Assembly (NCBI GenBank): GCA_027063325.1
Contig: JAMOSA010000253.1
Coordinates: 1-32,029, forward strand
Source of the DNA: Campylobacteraceae bacterium
GTDB lineage: Bacteria; Campylobacterota; Campylobacteria; Campylobacterales; Sulfurovaceae
Direction: 5' to 3'
DNA length: 32,029 bases
In this document: piece after piece, positions 1-6,666 of the stretch
Position numbering within the stretch: position 1 is the first letter of the stretch
Layout of the letters: each line of letters starts with the position of its first letter
Translations under genes and position numbers: made by a program
Notes under the pieces: model-generated
What the model was told of the DNA's origin: nothing
Seen by the model: the letters and a program-made list of their open reading frames with translations, nothing else
The model's database searches: none

Positions 1-191
1 TCTATATGTAGTATTGTGTCTATATTTGATATTTTACATTTGGCTACAATATCAGCTTCTCTTTTTTCTACTCTTTTTAACTCTTTATCTATGAATTTGA
101 TATTATCATCTATATTGATATGAAGTATATATTTAGCTATATCTTTAGTGATACTTTGGATTATCTCTTTTGTTGTTATATCTTTTTGCAT
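1..191 (-). CDS. Putative Rpn/DUF4351-type PD-(D/E)XK nuclease-like protein, N-terminal part only
   Basis: The reading frame starts with ATG at 191 and stays open for 63 codons to the window edge, so the gene is cut by the window and not necessarily broken. The visible protein begins MQKDITTKEIIQ and carries a FIDKEL...EKREADIVAK stretch at about residues 34-52. That resembles the N-terminal part of the family annotated as Rpn (recombination-promoting nuclease) or DUF4351 proteins, where a conserved ReADlv.k segment precedes the nuclease-fold core. Those proteins are often linked to mobile or repeated families. The ribosome site upstream is poor. It is the last gene in the minus-strand direction after lgt. 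Family assignment rests on one motif and is tentative. Confidence 0.5.
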   Translation of the reverse strand, partial: MQKDITTKEIIQSITKDIAKYILHINIDDNIKFIDKELKRVEKREADIVAKCKISNIDTILHI

Positions 192-270
192 ATATATATT
201 TTAGCGTAAAGTATGGGTTGGGAGTTTAATTGTCTTGGTGAAGCTTTTGCCTCATTTTTAGTATTGTTTC

Positions 271-366
271 TTAGATGAACTCCAACATTCCTTTGGCGTT
301 GGCTATAGTGGTGCAAGATTGCACATCACCTTCGGTTTCAAAGTACACAAACTTTAAAAGTTCCAT
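271..366 (-). other. Unassigned 31-codon ORF and palindrome-containing element between lgt and the nuclease-like gene
   Basis: The 192-476 interval has no recognised gene. It holds a short minus-strand frame (MELLKFVYFETEG..., 31 codons). A plus-strand frame of similar size (262-276 start region to a stop near 370) covers the same bases. Inside lies a perfect inverted repeat, GTGCAA-GA-TTGCAC at 311-324, extendable by GTG (308-310) pairing with CAC (327-329) across a 2-nt bulge. A second CCAAC/GTTGG pair flanks 281-301. It is locally more GC-rich than the flanks, there is no convincing ribosome site, and both strands are open. A structured intergenic repeat or gene remnant is at least as likely as a real microprotein. 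Confidence 0.25.
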
Positions 367-407
367 TTTATAGGACTTTCAGTTTGGATTAAACAATATT
401 TTATCTC

Positions 408-441
408 TTAAGCAAAACTGAGATACTTTTTAATCTCAATT
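408..441 (-). terminator. Rho-independent terminator downstream of lgt
   Basis: On the minus strand a 9-bp stem is formed by 441-433 and 424-416 (AATTGAGAT with ATCTCAGTT, one G-T wobble) with an 8-nt loop. It is followed by TTTTGCTT. It lies 36-70 nt past the lgt stop codon. The plus-strand reading has no T tract, so it should work on the minus strand only. Confidence 0.6.
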
Positions 442-476
442 AGTGTGTTGTATCTGATGTATTATTATAAAATTAC

Positions 477-1265
477 TTAAATTTTCTCTTTTTTTATCTT
501 GAACCCATACCATATCCATATAATTCCAATTAAAATAAAAGGGATACTCAATAGTTGTCCTACTGTCAAAGGAGTTGAGAGGGTGTATGAGGCTTGTTGT
601 ACCTTGAAAAATTCTAGTATAAATCTGATACTAAATACATAAATCAAAAATATTCCAGGTAACATAGCAGTAGATTGTTGAGTTGAAAATCTCTTGTATA
701 GATACCACAAAAAGGGAACAAAAATAGCATATGCAACAGCTTCATAGAGTTGTACTGGATGTCTTGGAAGATTATCTACTCTACTAAAAATTATACCTGT
801 TATACTATTGGTTGTTTTACCCAAAATTTCTGAATTAAAAAAGTTGCCTACTCTAACCATTGAGGCAAATATGGCTCCAGGAATTGTGAGCCTTGATATA
901 ATCCATGTAAATGATTCATTATATCTTTTACAATATATCCATACAGCTATCATCATACCAAGCAATCCTCCGTGACTGGCTAAACCGCCTCTCCATATAT
1001 ATAAAATCTCTATGGGATTGGATAGATAATAGTCTGGTTCATATATTAAAGTATGAGCTAATCTAGCTCCCACAATAATACCTACGACTATATATACAAG
1101 CAGATTATCAACCTCTTGGGGGTCTTTGTTTTCTAGTTTGTATATATACTTTAACAAAGCCATTCCTACAAATATACCACCGGCAAAAAGTACTCCATAC
1201 CAATGTATTGCAAGTGGTCCTATATGTAGTAATACAGGATTGATACTCCATACAATATGATCCAT
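477..1265 (-). CDS. lgt: Prolipoprotein diacylglyceryl transferase Lgt
   Basis: Lgt is an inner-membrane enzyme that moves diacylglyceryl from phosphatidylglycerol to the lipobox cysteine of prolipoproteins, the first step of lipoprotein maturation. The 262-residue protein has about seven hydrophobic segments and the expected family motifs: HWYG at 21-24, GARLAHT near 66-72, GGLASHGG at 93-100 (His98 matching the conserved histidine), the signature R138-VGNFFNSE up to Glu146, and HPVQLYEA near 169-176. Length is normal for the family. A ribosome site (AAAGGG on the minus strand, about 1270-1275) precedes the ATG. It is transcribed divergently from the nuo operon and ends before a clear terminator. 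Assignment is secure. Confidence 0.97.
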   Translation of the reverse strand: MDHIVWSINPVLLHIGPLAIHWYGVLFAGGIFVGMALLKYIYKLENKDPQEVDNLLVYIVVGIIVGARLAHTLIYEPDYYLSNPIEILYIWRGGLASHGGLLGMMIAVWIYCKRYNESFTWIISRLTIPGAIFASMVRVGNFFNSEILGKTTNSITGIIFSRVDNLPRHPVQLYEAVAYAIFVPFLWYLYKRFSTQQSTAMLPGIFLIYVFSIRFILEFFKVQQASYTLSTPLTVGQLLSIPFILIGIIWIWYGFKIKKEKI

Positions 1266-1299
1266 TATAACCCTTTTTTATATTTTGGCTGAGTATTGA

Positions 1300-1336
1300 A
1301 TTATACTCTACTATGATGTTATATTAGATTTATAAT
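1300..1336. promoter_or_regulatory. Divergent lgt / nuo promoter region
   Basis: Two TATAAT -10 boxes face opposite ways in the 1266-1483 gap. One is on the minus strand at 1300-1305 for lgt; the other is on the plus strand at 1331-1336 for nuoA. Neither has a convincing -35, which is normal for Campylobacterota sigma70 promoters. The nuo transcript would then have a leader of about 140 nt (1345-1483). That leader can fold CAATG..TGC (1399-1408) against GCACATTG (1442-1449). No known riboswitch was recognised. Confidence 0.45.
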
Positions 1337-1483
1337 CAAAAAAGTTACTCTTTTTATGTTTCTGTTTGTTACACTTTGGATTTGCTTATCCCAATAGCCA
1401 ATGAGTGCAAAACAGTTTAATCAACTTTTGGTTAGCATATGGCACATTGTGGACAGTTATTTCTAATTTTGAAGGGGTTTATA

Positions 1484-1873
1484 ATGACACATATGGTGAC
1501 CGATCATCCCTATTTTGGTGTTTTTGTACTTTTTGCATTGACACTTGTGGCATTTCCAGCTGTTGTCTATATCTCTAGGGTTATTAGCCGGAGATTGGCA
1601 GCATTGGATACGGAGAAGCTAAAGCTTTCAATATATGAGTGCGGACCTGAGCCAGACAAACAGCCAAGTCGCATCTCTGTGCAGTTTTATCTAATAGCAC
1701 TTTTATTTATTCTGTTTGATGTGGAGATTATCTTTATGTTTCCTTGGGCAATTGATTTTAAATTGCTCGGATGGTTTGGATTTGCTGAGATGATACTATT
1801 TATTGTATTACTTGCAATTGGCTTTATCTATGCATGGAAGAAAGGAGCACTTGAATGGCACAGCATCAAGTAA
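1484..1873 (+). CDS. nuoA: NADH-quinone oxidoreductase subunit A (NuoA)
   Basis: NuoA is a three-helix membrane subunit of complex I at the junction of the peripheral and membrane arms. The protein (129 residues, MTHMVTDHPYFG...) has three hydrophobic segments and the family motif YECGPEP, carrying the loop cysteine, then a FDVEIIFMFPWA helix with the conserved acidic residue. An upstream in-frame ATG at 1439 is possible, but GAAGGGG at 1471-1477 lies 6 nt before the ATG at 1484, so 1484 is the better start. It opens the operon and its last 19 nt overlap nuoB. Assignment is secure. Confidence 0.95.
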   Translation: MTHMVTDHPYFGVFVLFALTLVAFPAVVYISRVISRRLAALDTEKLKLSIYECGPEPDKQPSRISVQFYLIALLFILFDVEIIFMFPWAIDFKLLGWFGFAEMILFIVLLAIGFIYAWKKGALEWHSIK

Positions 1874-2367
1874 ATTATGCCTCAACAGGAGGTTTGCCGG
1901 TAGCTTTGACTACTGTTGATAAATTGATAAATTGGGGTAGAGCCAACTCTTTGTGGCCACTTACATATGGTTTGGCGTGTTGTGCTATCGAAATGATGGC
2001 ATCTGGAGCCAGTAGATTTGACTTTGATAGAATGGGTGTAATATTTCGTGCATCTCCAAGACAGGCAGATGTAATGATACTTGCAGGGACTCTGTCAAAA
2101 AAACATGCAGAGTTTGCAAGAAGACTCTATGACCAGATGGCAGAGCCAAAGTGGGTTATATCTATGGGAAGTTGTGCAAATACTGGTGGTATGTTTAATA
2201 CCTATGCTACTGTTCAAGGTGTTGATAGAATTATTCCAGTAGATATATATCTGCCTGGTTGTGCACCAAGACCGGAGACTTTGCAATATGCAATGATGAT
2301 GCTTCAAAAGAAGATAAATCGAGAGTATGCTGATATGAAAAAAAATAGAAAGCAGAGGTTTGTCTAA
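1855..2367 (+). CDS. nuoB: NADH-quinone oxidoreductase subunit B (NuoB), N2 cluster subunit
   Basis: NuoB carries the terminal [4Fe-4S] cluster N2, which passes electrons to quinone at the interface with NuoD. All four ligands are visible: the tandem Cys42-Cys43 in GLACCAIEMM, Cys107 in GSCANTGG and Cys136 in PGCAPRPE. At 170 residues it is of usual length. AAAGGAG at 1841-1847 precedes the ATG, which lies inside the 3' end of nuoA (19-nt overlap). The stop overlaps the nuoC start by 1 nt (TAATG). Both overlaps suggest translational coupling. Confidence 0.97.
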   Translation: MAQHQVNYASTGGLPVALTTVDKLINWGRANSLWPLTYGLACCAIEMMASGASRFDFDRMGVIFRASPRQADVMILAGTLSKKHAEFARRLYDQMAEPKWVISMGSCANTGGMFNTYATVQGVDRIIPVDIYLPGCAPRPETLQYAMMMLQKKINREYADMKKNRKQRFV

Positions 2368-3158
2368 TGAGAAAATATACTCCAAAAGATAATGTCCAAA
2401 AGAGGGCAAAATATACAGACAGATTTTGGGTTGCTCCTCAAGTACCAAGATTGGAACCAGAAGATGAACACTTCAAGGCTGTAGTAGATGCAGTATCAAA
2501 GAGTGTAAATTTACTGGATAGCTATGTTGAGATTGGACAATTGGTACTTCATATAGAGCCAGAAGCAAATATTGATGCTCTAAAGACTCTAAGAGATGAT
2601 TGTGGATATACAATCTGTAGTGAACTTAGTGCAATTGATTATCTTGCTCAAGATGGTGAATTTGAGATATTTTATCAAATGCTAAATATCAATGAGAGAA
2701 AAAGAGTAAGAGTACTTACAAGAATCAAAGAGAATCAAGCTATTGAGAGTATTGTACCACTATTTGATATGGCAAAATTTGCTGAGAGAGAGATGTATGA
2801 TATGTTTGGTATATATGTAAACAATCATCCATATCTCAAGAGAATTATTATGCCAGATGATTGGGAGGGGTATCCTCTAAGAAAAACTTATCCATTAGAG
2901 GGTGATGAGTTTGCATCATGGTATGAAGTTGATAAGATCTTTGGTAAAGAGTATAGAGATGTAATCGGGCCAGAGATTAGAGATCAAGCAAGAGTAGATA
3001 GATATGATACTCAAAGATTTGCTAGAGTTGGCAAAGAGGTTCCATTTGGAGCAGATCCAGATAGTGTAGATACTACACAAACACCTATTGAGTATAGTGA
3101 TCAGTTCTTGGTTAATTACAACAAAGGACCACACAAAACTCTTGATAAAAGAAAGTAG
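2367..3158 (+). CDS. nuoC: NADH-quinone oxidoreductase subunit C (NuoC, 30 kDa)
   Basis: NuoC is a peripheral-arm structural subunit next to NuoB and NuoD. The 263-residue protein has the 30-kDa subunit signature at about 140-176: EREMYDMFGI, then HPYLKRIIMPDDWEG and PLRKTYP. The C-terminal 80 residues after the signature are charged and less conserved, as in other separate (not NuoCD-fused) epsilonproteobacterial NuoC proteins. It starts within the nuoB stop codon and lies 8 nt before nuoD, with GTAGGAG as the next ribosome site. Confidence 0.95.
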   Translation: MRKYTPKDNVQKRAKYTDRFWVAPQVPRLEPEDEHFKAVVDAVSKSVNLLDSYVEIGQLVLHIEPEANIDALKTLRDDCGYTICSELSAIDYLAQDGEFEIFYQMLNINERKRVRVLTRIKENQAIESIVPLFDMAKFAEREMYDMFGIYVNNHPYLKRIIMPDDWEGYPLRKTYPLEGDEFASWYEVDKIFGKEYRDVIGPEIRDQARVDRYDTQRFARVGKEVPFGADPDSVDTTQTPIEYSDQFLVNYNKGPHKTLDKRK

Positions 3159-3166
3159 GAGTCAGT

Positions 3167-4393
3167 ATGCAACATCCAAATAAACTAAGACCCTTTTTCG
3201 AGAATTTGAATTTCGAAAGAGATGATAATACAATGGTCATCAACTTCGGACCACAGCACCCATCAGCTCATGGTCAGTTGCGTTTGATACTTGAGCTTCA
3301 AGGTGAGCAGGTAGTAAAAGCACTTCCAGATATTGGCTATTTGCACCGTGGTATAGAGAAGATGGCAGAGAATATGATATATAATGAGTTTTTGCCAACT
3401 ACAGACAGATTAGATTATATTGCATCTACTTCAAATAATTATGCATTTGCTCTATCTGTAGAGAGACTTCTTGATATTGAAGTACCAAGAAGAGCTCAAG
3501 TTATCCGTACAATGTTGCTTGAACTCAATCGTATAATATCTCACCTATTTTTCTTGGCAACTCATGCACTAGATGTTGGTGCTATGTCAATATTCCTATA
3601 TGCATTCCGTGAAAGAGAGTTTGCAATGGATTTGATGGAGGATTATTGCGGTGCCAGACTTACACACTCAGCTGTAAGAATTGGTGGAGTACCTCTGGAT
3701 CTGCCAGATGGTTGGCTGACATCTTTGACAGATTTTATAGATAGACTTCCAGAGCAGATTAAACTCTATGAAGATCTACTTACAGAAAATAGAATCTGGA
3801 AGATGAGACTTGAAGATGTAGGTATAGTTACACCAGAACAGGCTCTTAGCTGGGGATGTTCTGGAATTATGCTAAGAGGTTCTGGAATCAAGTATGATAT
3901 TCGTAAAGAAGAGCCGTATGAGTTATACAGTGAGCTTGATTTTGATATACCAATCAGTGACAGATGTGATAGTTATGGAAGATACAGACTCTATATGGAA
4001 GAGATGAAAGAGTCTATCAAAATCCTAAGACAACTTATTGGTATGTATCATCAGACTGATTCACAACTGATGGCTCATGCACCAAAGTATATCTCTGCTC
4101 CAAAAGAGGAGATAATGACACAAAATTATGCTTTGATGCAACACTTTGTATTGGTAACTCAGGGTATGAGACCACCAAAAGGTACTGTATATGCACCAAC
4201 TGAATCACCAAAAGGTGAGCTTGGATTTTTTATACGCTCAGAAGGGGAGCCATATGCATACAGACTCAAGTGTAGAGCTCCTAGCTTTTTCCATACTGGA
4301 ATATTGCAAGATATTTTACCTGGTACCTATTTGGCTGATGTCGTTACTATCATTGGTAGCACAAATATCGTCTTTGGTGAAGTTGACCGATAA
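3167..4393 (+). CDS. nuoD: NADH-quinone oxidoreductase subunit D (NuoD, 49 kDa)
   Basis: NuoD forms most of the quinone-reduction chamber with NuoB and derives from the [NiFe]-hydrogenase large subunit. Motifs seen are NFGPQHPSAHG (26-36), which carries the quinone-headgroup histidine, and YLHRGIEKMAE (58-68). Toward the C terminus PTESPKGELGF and a final DxVTIIGSTNIVFGEVDR-type ending are typical. At 408 residues the length is right for a stand-alone NuoD. It is followed by a 29-nt gap with GAAAGG before the small NuoE-like gene. Confidence 0.97.
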   Translation: MQHPNKLRPFFENLNFERDDNTMVINFGPQHPSAHGQLRLILELQGEQVVKALPDIGYLHRGIEKMAENMIYNEFLPTTDRLDYIASTSNNYAFALSVERLLDIEVPRRAQVIRTMLLELNRIISHLFFLATHALDVGAMSIFLYAFREREFAMDLMEDYCGARLTHSAVRIGGVPLDLPDGWLTSLTDFIDRLPEQIKLYEDLLTENRIWKMRLEDVGIVTPEQALSWGCSGIMLRGSGIKYDIRKEEPYELYSELDFDIPISDRCDSYGRYRLYMEEMKESIKILRQLIGMYHQTDSQLMAHAPKYISAPKEEIMTQNYALMQHFVLVTQGMRPPKGTVYAPTESPKGELGFFIRSEGEPYAYRLKCRAPSFFHTGILQDILPGTYLADVVTIIGSTNIVFGEVDR

Positions 4394-4422
4394 CCGTTTG
4401 GTTTATAGAAAGGAAAAGAGAT

Positions 4423-4656
4423 ATGAAGCGATATGATTTAAGACACCTGCACGAAGATTTTTATGGCAGAATGGTTGAGTTGATAGATAGCGATTTAAAA
4501 GATGGTGAAGTAGGTATATTCTTGTTTGAAATAGGTGACTTTTCTCCTATTCAAAAGAGTGCTGATGTTATCAAAGAGCAAGGCCACGAATTGATGAATT
4601 CACTCAAGTTCAATGAAGTAGATTGGACAATCGTGGTCAAGAAAAAGGCTAAGTGA
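4423..4656 (+). CDS. Small NuoE-like complex I protein (HP1264/Cj1575c type)
   Basis: This 77-residue protein begins MKRYDLRHLHEDFYGRMVEL and sits exactly where nuoE is in other bacteria. It is far too short for a true 24-kDa NuoE and lacks the thioredoxin-like [2Fe-2S] cysteine ligands; in fact I see no cysteine in it. Position and size match the short proteins that occupy the nuoE slot in Helicobacter pylori (HP1264) and Campylobacter jejuni (Cj1575c). It probably holds the redesigned input subunit onto the peripheral arm, but no catalytic role can be read from the sequence. Its TGA overlaps the next ATG by 1 nt. Confidence 0.8.
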   Translation: MKRYDLRHLHEDFYGRMVELIDSDLKDGEVGIFLFEIGDFSPIQKSADVIKEQGHELMNSLKFNEVDWTIVVKKKAK

Positions 4657-6665
4657 TGGCAAAGGTAGTCTTCTCTACTTGGCGTGGAGAGAGAATAGAC
4701 AACAGGGGTAAAGATCCCAGCGAGTGGGAGGAGTCTGCATTCAAACTACCTGAGCATTATGATGAATCTACCCCTGCAAAAGCATTTATTGGTTGGGATG
4801 GTGTAGCTATATTTACTGAAGAGTTAGATGCAGTAAGACTTGCTATGGAGTATGCAGCCCAATACCAAAAATACTCTGAAGCGTGTGGTAGATGTGCTCC
4901 TGGTAGATGGGGTGGACGAATCTTGTATGACCTACTTGATAAAATCGCAAGAGGGGAGGGTGCTTTTGAGGATTTGGAGCATCTAAAAGAGGTATCTCAG
5001 ACTATGATGCTTACATCAAAGTGTGAGATAGGTAGAACTGTACCAAAACCGATTTTGGATTTGATGGAGTTTTATAAGGAGCAATTTGATGAGTGTATCC
5101 TAAATGCTCAAAAATCAAAAGATTATGATAATGATATAAATTATATTGCCAAAGTTACAGCTCCATGTATGGATATGTGTCCAAGCCATGTTGATATTCC
5201 TGCATATATTGAGGGTGTTAGGGATATGGTATTTACAGACTCTTTGGTAGCAACAAGACAGACTATGCCACTAGCTCATACCTGTGGTAGGGTATGTCCA
5301 CACCCTTGTGAAGATGCTTGTCGTAGAGCCAATCTTGATGAGCCTGTATCTATTATGGAACTCAAAAGGCTTGGAGCAGATTATGAGACTGATCATGGAT
5401 TGGGATTTTTACATCCACAAGAGCCAAAGCCACCAAGAAATGATGGTAAAAAGGTAGCAATTGTAGGTGCAGGACCGGCTGGACTTACTGCTGCATACTA
5501 TTTGGGACTTGAGGGTATCAAGGTAGATATATTTGAAGAGTTACCAGTACTTGGTGGTGAGGTTGCTGTTGGTGTTCCTGAGTATAGAATGCCAATAGAT
5601 AAATACAACAAAGATATAGAGCTTGTTACATCTTTGGAGAGTGTAACAGTATATACAAATCATCGTGTAGATGCCAATAGACTCAAAGAGTTAGATGCTG
5701 AGTATGATGCTGTACTGTTGGCATTTGGTACAAGACTTTCCAAAAAGGTTCGTGCAGAAAATGAGCGTGAAGATATGGAGGGTTACTGGGGTGCTATAGC
5801 TATGCTTGATAAGGTAAACTTATGGAATAAGTATGGCATAGGATCACCTGCATCAAATGAACTCAAAGATACTACTGTAGTGTGTGTTGGTGGTGGATTT
5901 ACATCTATGGATGTTGTTAGATGCTCTATTCGTGAGGGTGCCAAAAAAGTAATAATGCTATATAGAAGAGATGAGAAGACTATTATTAGAAATACTACCT
6001 ATGAAGAGTACCATGAAGCAGTAGAAGAGGGCGTTGAATTTATATTCCATTCAGCTATTGAGAGGATAGTAGATGAAGATAATAAACTCAAAAAGTTAAT
6101 AGTAAATAGATATGAACTTCAGCCAGATCCAGATGGTGGCAGACCAAAATTGGTCAAGATAGAAGGAGCTAATTTTGAGATAGAGTGTGATTGGTTGATA
6201 CCGGCAGTTTCACAAGCTGCTGATTTGCAACTATTGCCAAAAGAGTGGGATATAAAGCTTACTAGTTGGAATACACTCCTTACAAATGGTAGAGATTATA
6301 TGACAAGTCGCCCAGGACTTTTTGCAGCTGGAGATTGTGAATATGGACCAATGACAATAGTAAATGCAGTAGGTCAAGCAAAAAGGGCAGCTTCTGTAAT
6401 ATCAAGATATATATATGATGGCAAAGTATCATTGACTGATGAAGAGATTATGGAAGATCACTTAAACAAGCTTGGTGTATATGACAAAAAAGAGAAGATC
6501 ACAGGTTGGATGCCAGGTATTCCTAGAAATGTAAGCCAGAAGCTTGAGGTTGATGAGAGAAGAGATAACAATCTTGAAGTAAACCTCGGATTTACTGGCG
6601 AAGAGGCAATAGCAGAAGCAGAGAGATGTATGCGATGCTATTATATAGCTATGGTGGCGGTGTGA
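4656..6665 (+). CDS. NuoF-like/GltD-like fusion: putative electron-input flavoprotein of complex I
   Basis: This 669-residue protein occupies the nuoF slot. Residues 70-150 resemble only the C-terminal N3-cluster part of NuoF: ACGRCAPG at 76-83 and TSKCEIG around Cys123. The NuoF FMN/NADH domain is absent. From about 165 on it is a GltD/NADPH-dependent glutamate synthase small-subunit type flavoprotein. It has a Fer4_20-type cysteine-rich region (Cys171, 175, 210, 214, 218, 222), an FAD dinucleotide fold GAGPAGLTAA at 271-280, an NAD(P)-binding fold VGGGFTSMD at 411-419, and an AAGDCEYGP FAD motif near 575. It ends with Cys658-x2-Cys661. GTG at 4653 directly precedes the ATG; the ATG, overlapping the previous TGA, is preferred. 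The likely role is oxidation of NAD(P)H, or exchange with ferredoxin/flavodoxin, and delivery of electrons to NuoG. That role is inferred from position and domains. Confidence 0.85.
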   Translation: MAKVVFSTWRGERIDNRGKDPSEWEESAFKLPEHYDESTPAKAFIGWDGVAIFTEELDAVRLAMEYAAQYQKYSEACGRCAPGRWGGRILYDLLDKIARGEGAFEDLEHLKEVSQTMMLTSKCEIGRTVPKPILDLMEFYKEQFDECILNAQKSKDYDNDINYIAKVTAPCMDMCPSHVDIPAYIEGVRDMVFTDSLVATRQTMPLAHTCGRVCPHPCEDACRRANLDEPVSIMELKRLGADYETDHGLGFLHPQEPKPPRNDGKKVAIVGAGPAGLTAAYYLGLEGIKVDIFEELPVLGGEVAVGVPEYRMPIDKYNKDIELVTSLESVTVYTNHRVDANRLKELDAEYDAVLLAFGTRLSKKVRAENEREDMEGYWGAIAMLDKVNLWNKYGIGSPASNELKDTTVVCVGGGFTSMDVVRCSIREGAKKVIMLYRRDEKTIIRNTTYEEYHEAVEEGVEFIFHSAIERIVDEDNKLKKLIVNRYELQPDPDGGRPKLVKIEGANFEIECDWLIPAVSQAADLQLLPKEWDIKLTSWNTLLTNGRDYMTSRPGLFAAGDCEYGPMTIVNAVGQAKRAASVISRYIYDGKVSLTDEEIMEDHLNKLGVYDKKEKITGWMPGIPRNVSQKLEVDERRDNNLEVNLGFTGEEAIAEAERCMRCYYIAMVAV

Positions 6666-6666
6666 T

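Noticed and set aside
2095..2448. Minus-strand open frame of 117 codons across nuoB/nuoC
   Set aside because: It is antisense to two secure nuo genes, has low-complexity shadow composition (Ser/His/Tyr/Ile-rich) and no ribosome site.
4191..4436. Plus-strand frame of 81 codons at the end of nuoD
   Set aside because: It is out of frame with nuoD and overlaps its conserved C terminus; it is not needed to explain the nuoD-nuoE spacing.
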